Numbered from the stretch's first letter, positions 1 through 8,832 are shown. The stretch is 64,000 nucleotides of DNA from JBPYCR01 sp051846935 (GCF_051846935.1 NZ_JBPYCS010000003.1:62001-126000), one strand, 5' to 3'. Made by a program: numbers and translations. Notes: generated from the letters alone by a model not told the origin.

Positions 1-1148
1 TATAGCTTTTCTTCAATTTCTTCCTCAGGCCAATAATATCCTTGATTGTTTTGTACCCACTCAAAATAAGATACCGTAACGCCACCAGCAGAGGCCAGCA
101 CATCTGGAACTAACAATATGCCTCTTTCCGTCAGTATTTTCGTAGCCTCCATTGTCGTAGGCCCGTTAGCAGCTTCTACAACGATGTTCGCTTTAATATT
201 ATGTGCATTTTCTTCGGTAATTTGGTTTTGAACTGCTGCAGGTACTAAAATGTCACAATCCAGCTCAAGCAGCTCTTGATTCGTAATTGTATTGTTAAAT
301 AGCTTTGTTACTGTGCCAAAGCTGTCTCTGCGATCAAGCAAGTAATCAATATCAAGACCATTTGGGTCATGAAGAGCACCATAAGCATCGGATATTCCAA
401 TAACCTTAGCACCAGCTTCATGTAAAAACTTTGCTAAAAAGCTCCCGGCATTTCCGAATCCTTGGACAACAACTTTTGCTCCTTCTATTGTAAAACCACG
501 TTTTTTCGCAGCCTCTTCAATACAAATAGTGACTCCTTTTGCCGTTGCAGATTCTCTTCCATGTGAACCGCCTAGCACGATTGGTTTACCAGTAATAAAG
601 CCAGGGTTGTTGAATTCGTCAATACGGCTATACTCATCCATCATCCAAGCCATTATTTGCGAATTTGTAAATACATCGGGGGCAGGTATATCTTTCGTTG
701 GCCCAACAATTTGACTAATCGCCCGAACATACCCACGACTCAATCCTTCCAATTCACGAAAAGACATTTCTCGCGGATCACAAACGATGCCGCCTTTTCC
801 ACCACCATATGGTAAGTCAACAATACCTGCTTTTAAACTCATCCAGATCGCTAGTGCATTAACTTCTTTCTCCGTTACATCCGGATGAAAACGGACGCCG
901 CCTTTAGTAGGGCCTACTGCATCATTATGTTGAGCACGATAACCTGTAAAGACTTTAATTGAACCATCATCCATTCTTACGGGTATACGTACAGTTAACA
1001 TACGGAGGGAATCTTTAAGAAGCTCATATACCTCGTTTGGATACCCTAATCTTTCTAAAGCGTCTTTAACTACTGCACGTGTCGATGTAAGTACGTCCAT
1101 TTTTTTTGTTTTTTCATGGGAAGAATCTGCTGCTTTATCGGCTACCAT
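1..1148 (-). CDS. gudB: NAD-type glutamate dehydrogenase, C-terminus cut by window edge
   Basis: This is a catabolic glutamate dehydrogenase, which oxidises glutamate to 2-oxoglutarate and ammonia in the cytoplasm. I read it by hand because it runs off the left edge; 382 residues are visible of the usual 420-430. The substrate-binding lysine motif LPYGGGKGGI is present near residue 105, and the Rossmann motif GFGNAGSF near residue 220. The ATG at 1148 has a strong ribosome binding site (TAGGAGG, 8 nt upstream). The active-site duplication that inactivates GudB in laboratory B. subtilis is not present, so the enzyme should be active. It lies downstream of ddl and the ypbH homologue; that neighbourhood favours GudB over RocG, though the two are hard to separate by sequence alone. 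Confidence 0.93.
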   Translation of the reverse strand, partial: MVADKAADSSHEKTKKMDVLTSTRAVVKDALERLGYPNEVYELLKDSLRMLTVRIPVRMDDGSIKVFTGYRAQHNDAVGPTKGGVRFHPDVTEKEVNALAIWMSLKAGIVDLPYGGGKGGIVCDPREMSFRELEGLSRGYVRAISQIVGPTKDIPAPDVFTNSQIMAWMMDEYSRIDEFNNPGFITGKPIVLGGSHGRESATAKGVTICIEEAAKKRGFTIEGAKVVVQGFGNAGSFLAKFLHEAGAKVIGISDAYGALHDPNGLDIDYLLDRRDSFGTVTKLFNNTITNQELLELDCDILVPAAVQNQITEENAHNIKANIVVEAANGPTTMEATKILTERGILLVPDVLASAGGVTVSYFEWVQNNQGYYWPEEEIEEKL

Positions 1149-1204
1149 AAATTTACCTCCTAGATTGTCAAAAAAATATTTTATAATAGCTCTACTCAGT
1201 GATT

Positions 1205-1232
1205 AGTATACACCTTCAATATAAATAATCAA
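1205..1232 (-). promoter_or_regulatory. candidate sigma-A promoter of gudB
   Basis: On the minus strand TTGATT and TATACT are separated by 16 bases, and the -10 is preceded by TG. It lies about 57 bases upstream of the gudB start. The gap contains no clear terminator for ddl. Confidence 0.4.
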
Positions 1233-1279
1233 TCATCTGAATTGAAATTTTGTACAATAATAAGTATAGTACCCTTTCA

Positions 1280-2203
1280 TTATATCGAAAGTTGTACGAA
1301 AGCTTCAATCATTTCTTCATATGTTAGCCCATCAACTTTTGCTGCATCAGGAAATAAACTTGTTGGCGTCATACCCGGAAGCGTATTCACTTCTAAAATA
1401 TATGGAATATTTTCTTTTGTTAAAATAAAATCTGCTCGTGAATATGTTTCACACCCTAACAATTGGTGCGCTTGAACAGCGTATCGCTTAATTTGTTGAG
1501 TAAGTTGCTCATTAATTCGAGCTGGTATAATATGTTCACTACCGCCTTCTGTATATTTTGCTTCATAATCATATAGATCGTTTTTCGGAACGATTTCAAT
1601 AATCGGCAATGCTCTTTCATTTCCGATCGAACCGATTACGGGTACAGTTATCTCTTTCCCGTCTAAAAAGTCTTCAACGAGAATTTTATCATCACTTGCC
1701 GTAGCATTTAAGATCGCATCTGAAATTTGTTCTACATTTTTAACAATCGTTAAACCGAGCGTAGAGCCTTCTCGATTTGGCTTAATAACAAACGGCGGTG
1801 TAAAGGAGTGTTTTATATTTTCTGCTACGTCTGCAATTTTTGTTGATTCGTTTACTGTATAAACACAACTATTTGCAACAGGTATTTTGTTTAAAGAAAA
1901 CACTTCTTTTGCTTTTGCTTTATCCATCGCAAGAGCCGAGGCTAGAACACCAGAACCTACATATGGAATATTCATCAAATCCAATAGCCCTTGAATTGTG
2001 CCATCCTCACCAAACTTTCCATGTAAACCAATAAACACTAGATCGACATCTAAATGAATAATCTCTTCTAATTTATTTGGATGAAAATCGATCGGAACAA
2101 CTTCGTGGCCATTTTTCTTTAAGGCCTGAATAATCCCTTTACCAGACGACAAAGATACTTCTCTTTCTTTAGAAATTCCCCCATACAAAACTGCAATTTT
2201 CAA
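1280..2203 (-). CDS. ddl: D-alanine--D-alanine ligase
   Basis: The enzyme joins two D-alanines with ATP to make the dipeptide for peptidoglycan precursors in the cytoplasm. The N-terminus carries VLYGGISKEREVSL, the middle holds the ATP-grasp region (PFVIKPNREGSTLG), and the C-terminus has EVNTLPGMTPTSL. The omega-loop reads YEAKY; tyrosine there is typical of D-Ala-D-Ala enzymes rather than the D-lactate ligases of vancomycin-resistant species. I chose the TTG at 2203, giving about 307 residues, because GGGAG lies 8 bases upstream; a GTG at 2212 directly abuts that site and is unlikely. B. subtilis has ddl elsewhere, so its position between gudB and the ypbH homologue is a local difference. 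Confidence 0.95.
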   Translation of the reverse strand: MKIAVLYGGISKEREVSLSSGKGIIQALKKNGHEVVPIDFHPNKLEEIIHLDVDLVFIGLHGKFGEDGTIQGLLDLMNIPYVGSGVLASALAMDKAKAKEVFSLNKIPVANSCVYTVNESTKIADVAENIKHSFTPPFVIKPNREGSTLGLTIVKNVEQISDAILNATASDDKILVEDFLDGKEITVPVIGSIGNERALPIIEIVPKNDLYDYEAKYTEGGSEHIIPARINEQLTQQIKRYAVQAHQLLGCETYSRADFILTKENIPYILEVNTLPGMTPTSLFPDAAKVDGLTYEEMIEAFVQLSI

Positions 2204-2302
2204 CCTATACACTCCCTATGGATTCAAAGTTACCTAATCACAAATGATTACTTAAATAGTATCATTTTTAGAGATGACATACTATCTTTTTTTAGAGAAG
2301 CT

Positions 2303-2878
2303 TTAATGAAAATAATTCATAATTTGATCAATCGCTTTACTTGACATAACTTCTTTTCCATATTCTTTCAATCGATAGGAAGTAATAATGCTCGGTGTGG
2401 AGTATTCAGACATTATCGCTATAATGTTCTCTTTATTGTGGTCAATACATCTGTGGTCTAATAGCATGTAATAATGATCATTGTACGAATATATTTGCCC
2501 ATCATGTATATCTAAAGTATATAACAGTGCACATACTTGAATTATATTTTCAAAGTCATTGAAACAAAAAATCAATTCCTTACTTTCATCCAATAACACT
2601 TCCATTTCAATAAAGTCGTCATCATAGTCAAGTGGATCGGCTTTTTGTGTAACGATAATATGCATTCCTTGTGCTTGCATCAAATATACATGTACAAGCA
2701 ACAAACCTTCTAATTCAAAGCCAAGCTCAGTGCTTGCTTCATACATCATATCACTAAATAATTCCTTTACATGTGTTGCATCATGCCATAAATCTTCGCG
2801 TGTAAAGCCGCGCTCGACCAAATCTTCAAACGTTAAAAATATCGTAAATTGATCGTCTGATACCCGCTCAATTCGCAT
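2303..2878 (-). CDS. ypbH: MecA-family adaptor protein (YpbH/MecB type)
   Basis: MecA-family proteins are adaptors that deliver substrates such as ComK to the ClpCP protease. The protein begins MRIERVSDDQFTIFLT, the family's conserved start, and ends in the globular ClpC-binding domain. At 191 residues it is nearer the YpbH paralogue (about 194) than MecA (about 218), and its position between gudB and ypbG matches ypbH of B. subtilis. The linker between the two domains is short and acidic (DYDDDFIEME). The ATG has AGGAGG 7 bases upstream. MecA remains a possible name if the genome has no second copy. Confidence 0.88.
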   Translation of the reverse strand: MRIERVSDDQFTIFLTFEDLVERGFTREDLWHDATHVKELFSDMMYEASTELGFELEGLLLVHVYLMQAQGMHIIVTQKADPLDYDDDFIEMEVLLDESKELIFCFNDFENIIQVCALLYTLDIHDGQIYSYNDHYYMLLDHRCIDHNKENIIAIMSEYSTPSIITSYRLKEYGKEVMSSKAIDQIMNYFH

Positions 2879-2902
2879 GCCGCATCCTCCTAAATAATGT
2901 AC

Positions 2903-2930
2903 TTACGTGCGTAATTTTTTACGTACGTAA
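2903..2930 (-). promoter_or_regulatory. hairpin or operator in the ypbH leader
   Basis: Two arms, TTACGTGCGTAA and TTACGTACGTAA, form a 12-bp stem with one mismatch and a four-base loop. Each arm is also palindromic or nearly so, so the site could equally be two protein-binding sites. It ends about 13 bases before the ypbH ribosome binding site. A further inverted repeat, CCAATT...AATTGG, lies at 2942-2962. Confidence 0.4.
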
Positions 2931-3030
2931 CGGATCTCTAGCCAATTTTTTTAATCAATTGGTTTCTGTACAATAAAAATTACACACAAATAATTAATTT
3001 GCTTTTTTCTCTTACTGCATTATATGATCG

Positions 3031-3831
3031 TTAAGTTGTTTTTGAACTTGTATTGTTCAATTCTCTTTTTATCTTAAGCACATGACATTCTGCTCTCGTT
3101 TGCAAGCGAAGTGGTAAAAGTGAATATCCATATCCTTCACTAATCAATACATTCGTATTCCGCTGCTTTTCTATGCCTCCTCTTGAATAGAAACCAAGCC
3201 TTCCAAGTCGTATTTGTCCACCATGTGTATGACCAGCAAGTACGATATTAAACATTTCTTGATACGCATAAGGAAGTTCATAAAAAGAGCGCGGGGTATG
3301 AGTAAGTAATACGCGAAAAGCTGTTATTTGATCATCCCAATGAACAGAAGAAACGTGCTCATTAGAAGGGTTGTAATCAAACCCATATAAATACAGAGAA
3401 GATGAAGCTTTATCCAATCGAATAAATGTGTTTTTTAACACGATTACGCCTTCATTTTGTAATAAGCTTTCAAATTCACCCGGAAGTACTTCGTAGTCAT
3501 TATTACCCATAACGAAAAAAATAGGTGTTTTCCATTTTTTTAATTTATTAATATTGCTTTTTGTTCGCCGAAAAGGAACGCCTCGCTCTGTTAAGTCGCC
3601 TCCGATTAAGACGAAGTCAATTTGATTACTTATTTTATCTAATGTTCCCTGTTTAATCGTCCTTCGATGTATATCTGCTATAAACAGAATCGTTATTCCA
3701 TCGAAATCTATTGGTACATCTTTATCGTAAATTGTTAAAAAATCAACTTCATCATCATGCGCTTTACAATACATATAAACGAGCAATAGAACCAAAAACA
3801 GAACAAAAACAATCACAAATTCAATCAACAA
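3031..3831 (-). CDS. ypbG: membrane-anchored metallophosphoesterase YpbG
   Basis: This is a calcineurin-type phosphoesterase with a single N-terminal membrane segment (about residues 2-20). The metal-binding motifs appear in order: DIHR, GGDLTERG, MGNNDYE, LTHTP and AGHTHGGQ. The family includes UDP-2,3-diacylglucosamine pyrophosphatase-like proteins, but the substrate of YpbG is not known to me. The start is TTG at 3831, six bases after AGGAGG; a second TTG follows at once at 3828. It lies next to the ypbH homologue as in B. subtilis, and the length of 266 residues is normal for the family. Confidence 0.9.
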   Translation of the reverse strand: MLIEFVIVFVLFLVLLLVYMYCKAHDDEVDFLTIYDKDVPIDFDGITILFIADIHRRTIKQGTLDKISNQIDFVLIGGDLTERGVPFRRTKSNINKLKKWKTPIFFVMGNNDYEVLPGEFESLLQNEGVIVLKNTFIRLDKASSSLYLYGFDYNPSNEHVSSVHWDDQITAFRVLLTHTPRSFYELPYAYQEMFNIVLAGHTHGGQIRLGRLGFYSRGGIEKQRNTNVLISEGYGYSLLPLRLQTRAECHVLKIKRELNNTSSKTT

Positions 3832-4095
3832 GCAAACCCTCCTAACTGAAACTATATTTCATTCTATGAACGTGCAGAGCAAACGGCTCAATATAATATT
3901 TTTAATGATTGAGCAATATACAGACGTTCAAATGCTAACACGTTCAAAAGGCTTGAATAATTACTTTGGAGAAACTTGCTGTTGTGGAATGATGTAGTAT
4001 ACAAGTGAGCGAAAGTGCAAGAACAATCCTTTAATAAAAAATACGGTAATATACGCTTTATTGCAAAACAAAGGAATCAAACCTTTTAAATTTAA

Positions 4096-4413
4096 TTATG
4101 AAGGAAACACAATGAATATTAGCCATTCATTAATGTACATATAATATGCAACAGTTAAAATCGTTACTAATAGGAAAACGACACTAGTAATTCGTATTAA
4201 TGGCATTTTAACTTTAATACGTGCTCGTTTGCTCTGATTACTATGCACTTCTTTTCTTGGAGGTAAGTTCAATACATCTATGTAAGTTGCTGTACGATCT
4301 TCATTATTTTCAGCAAACGGCTCAGAATTATCGATTTCATTGATCTCCGAACTGTTAATTTCCTCAAATAATTGCTGCAACTTAGCTGCTTGATGGTCTT
4401 CTTTATTACTCAT
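4096..4413 (-). CDS. short YpbE-like membrane protein lacking a LysM domain
   Basis: The protein has about 105 residues: an acidic cytoplasmic N-terminus, a basic stretch (SKRARIKVK), one membrane helix near residues 70-92, and a tail of about ten residues. In B. subtilis the gene at this place, ypbE, encodes a similar N-terminus and helix followed by a long linker and an extracellular LysM domain. Here translation stops straight after the helix, and I see no LysM-like reading frame in the 260 bases that follow. I chose the ATG at 4413 with GAGGG 8 bases upstream; a GTG at 4428 overlaps the ypbD stop (GTGA). The function is unknown. Confidence 0.7.
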   Translation of the reverse strand: MSNKEDHQAAKLQQLFEEINSSEINEIDNSEPFAENNEDRTATYIDVLNLPPRKEVHSNQSKRARIKVKMPLIRITSVVFLLVTILTVAYYMYINEWLIFIVFPS

Positions 4414-4424
4414 AATTATATCCC

Positions 4425-4991
4425 TCACTTTTGGGTTCGTATAACCATCCCTAATAAAAAGTCTACAATAAAATGGATGGTAATCGTAACGACTAAGTTT
4501 TCAGTAAGTACAAACAAATACCCGATGTAGAAGCTTGCAAGTAATACAGATACAAACAGGACCGGTTTCTTCAAATAACGAACATGTATAAGGGCAAATG
4601 TTATACTTGCAACAAAATAACCAAATGTAGTCTGAATAAGCCCTCGAAAAACGACTTCTTCTGCAATAGCAACAATAAGTGCAATGACAATCACTTCGAT
4701 TACCGTTCGGTTTTTGAATATTCTTTCGTTGATTCCTCCATCATCATACAGTCTTTTAGGAACGTAAAAAACAATGATTAAATTTAAAGTAACAATTAAT
4801 ACACTAGGAAAAATGCCATAATAGGTAATTTCATAAAAGTCAAAACGAAAGTACGTTAACCAATCGCTAAAATTTGAAAACAGAAAAAGACTTGATACGA
4901 TACCTATACAAAAAAGTATGATTTGTGACACCACTAGCTGTGTCAATAATTGCCTATCCGATAAATGTTTAATTATTTCAGCTTGCTTCAT
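4425..4991 (-). CDS. ypbD: CPBP-family intramembrane metalloprotease YpbD
   Basis: This is a multi-spanning membrane protein of 188 residues in the CPBP (CAAX protease and bacteriocin-processing, Abi) family. The signature motifs are AEEVVFRG (EExxxR) near residue 120, then FALIHVRY and HFIVDFLLG, which supply the metal-binding and catalytic histidines. Bacterial members are often linked to bacteriocin self-immunity or membrane protein processing; no substrate is evident here. The ATG at 4991 starts three bases after the recQ stop, so the gene is cotranscribed with recQ, and its stop overlaps the alternative start of the next gene. Confidence 0.88.
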   Translation of the reverse strand: MKQAEIIKHLSDRQLLTQLVVSQIILFCIGIVSSLFLFSNFSDWLTYFRFDFYEITYYGIFPSVLIVTLNLIIVFYVPKRLYDDGGINERIFKNRTVIEVIVIALIVAIAEEVVFRGLIQTTFGYFVASITFALIHVRYLKKPVLFVSVLLASFYIGYLFVLTENLVVTITIHFIVDFLLGMVIRTQK

Positions 4992-4994
4992 TAG

Positions 4995-6518
4995 CTACTC
5001 CAACAAAAATATTTTTTGTAATTCGTCTTGCCATGTGCTTGATTTTTCTTGACAAGTCATTCGTTCCGTCGGTTTCCATTCAGCTAGCGAAAAACCACAA
5101 TTCATACAACAGGATACAGTAGGTTGCTTATACCCATCTTGAAAGCTATTGTATAAATTTTTTCGCAGACAATCTTGCTTATGAATCCATGCAACCATAT
5201 CTTTTAATTTTTGCTGTTTCAATACTAATCTATTATCTTTCAATTCAATGACGCGCTTTTGAGCTACTTCCCATTTGTTTCTATCATATACTATTTTATT
5301 ATTAACAATCATACCACGCATCTCTAATTGATAGTGTAAAAACCGCCATTGAATGTCATTTAATTTAAAATCAGATTCTGGATTCATCGACAGTGCTTGA
5401 TCTTTTAAGTAAAATTCATATAATTTTCCCCATACATATTTAATTTCTCCATTTGAAGGTAACTCTTTATTAATTAAGTTTTTATGTATATACACATCGT
5501 TTTCTGCATAAAACAATATGCTAGCACTATTTTTCCCATCACGTCCGGCCCGACCCGTCTCTTGAATAAAGGATTCCAGTTGCGGTGGTAAATGATAGTG
5601 TATAACGAAACGAATATTGCTCTTGTTTATGCCCATACCAAAAGCACTCGTGCAACAAACAATATCTAATTGATCGTTCATAAATTGTTGCTGAACCATT
5701 AGTCGATCTGTATTTTCCATCCCACCATGATAAAAAGTAATACGTAATGAAGTTAATCGGGTACAAAGAAGTTTCGCCACTTGCTCCGCTTCCGATCTAC
5801 TAGAGAAATAAATAAGTGTAGGAGTGGTATATTGTTGTAAAAGTCTTATAAGTATATTTATTTTCTCTTCGTTATTTGCTACTTTTTCAATGATAAATGC
5901 AATATTTTCTTTATCCATCGGGTATATATGGTTCTTCATATTCGGTCTTTTTAAAACCAGTTTAATGTCCTGTTGTATTTGCTCTGTTGCAGTAGCACTT
6001 AATGCGAGGATTGGCGGCTTATTCAACTCGACAATAATAGATTCCAGCTTTAAATAGTCAGGCCTAAATTCAAAACCCCATTGTGATATACAATGCGCTT
6101 CATCGATGACAAATAAATTCACTTTAATTTTCTTTAATGCATCTATAACTTCATTTTGCTGTAACAATTCCGGAGATACATAAATTAATTGATACATATG
6201 CAACTGTTTGTATAAGCGTTTCCTTTTGCTATAAGGAATAAAGCTATTTAATGCAAGTACTTCTTTAAATTGTGTAGCTTTTAATTGCTTGACCTGATCG
6301 ATCATTAAGGATATAAGTGGTGAAACAACTAGCGTTGAACCATCTAACAGTCTTGCAGGGAGTTGATAGCATAACGATTTACCAGACCCGGTAGGTAAGA
6401 TACCTAAAACATCCTCACCTTTTAATACGTCTTTAATTATCTCCTTTTGACCTTTTTGAAAGGAAGTATAATTAAAATATTTGTTCAAGCTTTCCTCTAA
6501 AGATTCGGCATGCTTCAT
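4995..6518 (-). CDS. recQ: ATP-dependent DNA helicase RecQ
   Basis: RecQ is a 3'-5' DNA helicase of recombination and replication repair. The Walker A motif PTGSGKS lies near residue 43 and the DEAH box (IDEAHCISQWG) near residue 142. Helicase motifs V and VI include GMGINKSNIRFVIH and ETGRAGRDG. A zinc-binding cluster of four cysteines sits near the C-terminus. At 507 residues it is the short YpbC type without an HRDC domain. The start at 6518 has GGAGGG seven bases upstream. A degenerate repeat separates it from ypbB, which precedes it as in B. subtilis. Confidence 0.95.
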   Translation of the reverse strand: MKHAESLEESLNKYFNYTSFQKGQKEIIKDVLKGEDVLGILPTGSGKSLCYQLPARLLDGSTLVVSPLISLMIDQVKQLKATQFKEVLALNSFIPYSKRKRLYKQLHMYQLIYVSPELLQQNEVIDALKKIKVNLFVIDEAHCISQWGFEFRPDYLKLESIIVELNKPPILALSATATEQIQQDIKLVLKRPNMKNHIYPMDKENIAFIIEKVANNEEKINILIRLLQQYTTPTLIYFSSRSEAEQVAKLLCTRLTSLRITFYHGGMENTDRLMVQQQFMNDQLDIVCCTSAFGMGINKSNIRFVIHYHLPPQLESFIQETGRAGRDGKNSASILFYAENDVYIHKNLINKELPSNGEIKYVWGKLYEFYLKDQALSMNPESDFKLNDIQWRFLHYQLEMRGMIVNNKIVYDRNKWEVAQKRVIELKDNRLVLKQQKLKDMVAWIHKQDCLRKNLYNSFQDGYKQPTVSCCMNCGFSLAEWKPTERMTCQEKSSTWQDELQKIFLLE

Positions 6519-6599
6519 ATATCTACCCTCCCTCTTATACAATGTTTATCCAATATTCTCATCTATTGTTGCTGTTTTCTATTTAAACGAGTGTATCCA

Positions 6600-6760
6600 T
6601 GAAAACAACAGGATGTTAAGCCTAATGCTTTGCATTTCAAGAGGCGTTTTTCGCGGGCAAAGCATAGCGGATCCTTACTCGAAAAAAAACACTCGCTGTG
6701 GGTCACAAGATGGAAGCCGCAAGAGTCTAGTGGCTTGCGCTTTAAGAAGGCTTGTACCTT
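6600..6760 (+). repeat. degenerate dispersed repeat between ypbB and recQ
   Basis: This GC-richer stretch carries TTTTTCGCGGGCAAAG and CTCGCTGTGGGTCAC followed by GCCGCAAGAGTCT. These blocks resemble the 'fTTTCCGyGGGCa ... GGGTCtCa ... CGCaGGAGTCT' pattern of repeat copies near 18.85, 19.15 and 59.27 kb. It is too diverged to align base by base. The open frame across it on the plus strand is not a credible gene. Confidence 0.45.
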
Positions 6761-6773
6761 GATAGCTGCTTAA

Positions 6774-7859
6774 TTATTGTTGTTCAGTTGACATATCCCC
6801 ACTAGTCTTTAAGTGGGTAATTACTGCTAAAACGAGACGAATTTGAAAGTATGATATGTCTTTTTGGACATACTGCTTCACTGTTTTTAATTTAAATGAA
6901 TTACATTTGTTTACTGCAGAAATGATCTCTTTTTGTTGTTGCTCATTAACATATGGTGTAATTGAAAAATGCTTCCGATGAACAGCGATTTCTACTATAT
7001 GATCGTATATTGTGTTGATTGTTAAATTGCGCAAACGTGCGATTTCATTCGGCTTATAATGATTTTTTAAATATTTGTACGTTTCTCTTGCTGATCGTGT
7101 TAATTTTTCTTTTGGTTTTAGATCGTTTAAAATTGAAATTAGGATAGGGTAATTCGTATCATTTTCAGAAATTGTACGCAGTATGCGATGAATTGTACGT
7201 TCTAGGAGTAAATATGTATGTTGAACAGACGTTGCGTTTTTTAGTGCAATTTGTTCTAAGCTCTTGCCATAGTGTTTGTAACCTGTTAATCGCTGTACAA
7301 ATATGGTCGCCTCATCGTTTGAAAGTCGCGATAAAGCGTGCAGCAGCTCAGAGTACAAGCTATTAATAAAAGCATTTATATTCCCTTTTACGTCTTTAAA
7401 ATATATTTTTGACCACTGTTCTACGGCTTGGTTATCTACGATAGGGATATACGAATTATTGTTCATTCTATAATTCATTACTACTTGAATTAATAAAAGT
7501 AGACGTTCTATAAATGGAAGGCTTATTTGCTCGTATATCGTACCATTAAAATATGTAAGCTTTGTTTCTTCACAATTATCCTTTAACCAATTCAAGCCTT
7601 CATTCGATAGGAGATATATAATCGTATCTTCAAATTTTCGATGTAACAAGCCTTGTTCGTACATTTCCTTTAACGATTGTTCGTATATTTGTTTAGACAG
7701 CGGTTTATATATTCCATAAAAAGATTGTAATTGATACAAATGAATATCTTGAATCGTTTGAATGGATCGTTTCCCTTTTAAAATATAGTAAACTGCGTTT
7801 GATGATCTTTCTCCTTGAAGGCGGGAAATACAAGTAAGTATGACACTTTTAAATAGCAT
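6774..7859 (-). CDS. ypbB: helix-turn-helix protein YpbB
   Basis: The protein has 361 residues, close to B. subtilis YpbB. The C-terminal part (about residues 265-300) contains a helix-turn-helix (TYKYLKNHYKPNEIARLR, then LTINTIYDHIVEIA). This domain type (HTH_40) is found fused to the C-terminus of RecQ helicases in many other bacteria. Since ypbB lies directly upstream of recQ, the two proteins may act together; that is inference. The ATG at 7859 has GGAGGG six bases upstream. Only 33 bases separate it from the ECF S-component gene, so it may be transcribed from the riboswitch-controlled unit as well. Confidence 0.88.
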   Translation of the reverse strand: MLFKSVILTCISRLQGERSSNAVYYILKGKRSIQTIQDIHLYQLQSFYGIYKPLSKQIYEQSLKEMYEQGLLHRKFEDTIIYLLSNEGLNWLKDNCEETKLTYFNGTIYEQISLPFIERLLLLIQVVMNYRMNNNSYIPIVDNQAVEQWSKIYFKDVKGNINAFINSLYSELLHALSRLSNDEATIFVQRLTGYKHYGKSLEQIALKNATSVQHTYLLLERTIHRILRTISENDTNYPILISILNDLKPKEKLTRSARETYKYLKNHYKPNEIARLRNLTINTIYDHIVEIAVHRKHFSITPYVNEQQQKEIISAVNKCNSFKLKTVKQYVQKDISYFQIRLVLAVITHLKTSGDMSTEQQ

Positions 7860-7892
7860 GTGATTCCCTCCGTTTATCGTCCTATAGCTAAG

Positions 7893-8456
7893 TTAAGGAT
7901 GCAAGTTACGTACGAAATATTTTTTTAATAAAAGGGATAAAATGGGGTGTAGGATAACCATGAAGATTGCATTGCCAATTGCATGGCTTGTGTCAAAGGG
8001 TAAGCCAAGTACATAGTATGGCCAGAACCTTCCTGCAATTTGATATGTGGCTAGTGATATGATAAAGCCGTATAAATAACCACAAAAGCTAGCGTAAATA
8101 ATTAATAAAATTAATGGAGGATTTTTATAGAAGCTTCCTAACAACCCACTAATAAATCCAATTATTCCCCACGCTACAGCTTGCCAAATTGACCATATTC
8201 CCATTCCTAAAAGCATATTGGATAAAAACGTTGTTGTAATTGCCAATAAAATAGCAGAAACGGGTCCTAGAAAGAACCCGCATAGTATTATTAATGTTGT
8301 TACAGGTTGAACATTAGGAACAAGAGCGAAAAAATAACGTCCGGCAACGGATAGAGAAGCAAGTATTGCCAACAATGTAATCCAATAAGTATTAATTAAT
8401 TTTTTATTCCCACGCTTGTAAATCAAACGTAACTTTATCTCCTGCAGATAATTCAT
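7893..8456 (-). CDS. ECF transporter S-component, predicted cobalamin or corrinoid uptake
   Basis: This is a small membrane protein with about six hydrophobic segments and the layout of energy-coupling-factor substrate-binding (S) subunits, including GFFLGPVSAILLAITTTFLSN and a basic C-terminus. Its substrate is inferred from the cobalamin riboswitch at 8988-9155 and from the DUF4430 lipoprotein gene just upstream, whose 3' end it overlaps. No ECF ATPase or T-component gene is in the window, so it probably shares a genome-wide EcfAA'T module. The start is uncertain: ATG at 8456, GTG at 8468, or TTG at 8426 with AGGAGA 11 bases upstream. B. subtilis has the riboflavin S-component ribU near this locus, but no FMN riboswitch is seen here. 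Confidence 0.75.
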   Translation of the reverse strand: MNYLQEIKLRLIYKRGNKKLINTYWITLLAILASLSVAGRYFFALVPNVQPVTTLIILCGFFLGPVSAILLAITTTFLSNMLLGMGIWSIWQAVAWGIIGFISGLLGSFYKNPPLILLIIYASFCGYLYGFIISLATYQIAGRFWPYYVLGLPFDTSHAIGNAIFMVILHPILSLLLKKYFVRNLHP

Positions 8457-8829
8457 ATTCTGCCGCACCTACCATTGCCATTTCATCATTAACAAAATAC
8501 ATCCAAGCTTTTTCTTCTCCCTCATCTGGGCCTATCCCTTGAATAGAAGTAATAAATCCGCCTTTCTCTTCCACGGAAAAATTATCCTTCATAACATCCA
8601 TTAAGATTGCCCCTTCTTCAATCGGGATTTCTTTTTCTTCTAGGACTTGGTCTCCTTTATCCTTGGACAATGTTACCTCAATTATTTCTTCCTCAACAGA
8701 TTCAGTTTGTGTAGTATTGGAATCCCCTGTAGAAGGATCCGTATTGTTTGTACTACCATCCAATGCACAAGCACCAAGCATTCCAACTGTTAAAATTAAT
8801 ACAATAATACGTACGAACCAATGTTTCAT
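8404..8829 (-). CDS. DUF4430-domain lipoprotein, predicted corrinoid-binding
   Basis: The protein has 141 residues. A signal peptide ends in the lipobox LGAC (cysteine at residue 21), followed by a Ser/Thr/Asn/Glu-rich linker and then a DUF4430-type domain, whose fold is related to the C-terminal domain of eukaryotic transcobalamin. The tail has the typical GPDEGEEKAWMYFVND and SAGDKVTFDLQAW. It should sit on the outer face of the membrane and pass ligand to the S-component encoded downstream. The ATG at 8829 has AGGAGG six bases upstream, and that site lies in a hairpin (see 8833-8867) under a cobalamin riboswitch. The binding role is inferred from family and context. Confidence 0.82.
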   Translation of the reverse strand: MKHWFVRIIVLILTVGMLGACALDGSTNNTDPSTGDSNTTQTESVEEEIIEVTLSKDKGDQVLEEKEIPIEEGAILMDVMKDNFSVEEKGGFITSIQGIGPDEGEEKAWMYFVNDEMAMVGAAEYELSAGDKVTFDLQAWE

Positions 8830-8832
8830 TTT

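Noticed and set aside
6481..6762. Plus-strand frame of 93 codons between recQ and ypbB
   Set aside because: It overlaps the recQ start and a degenerate repeat; the translation resembles no protein.
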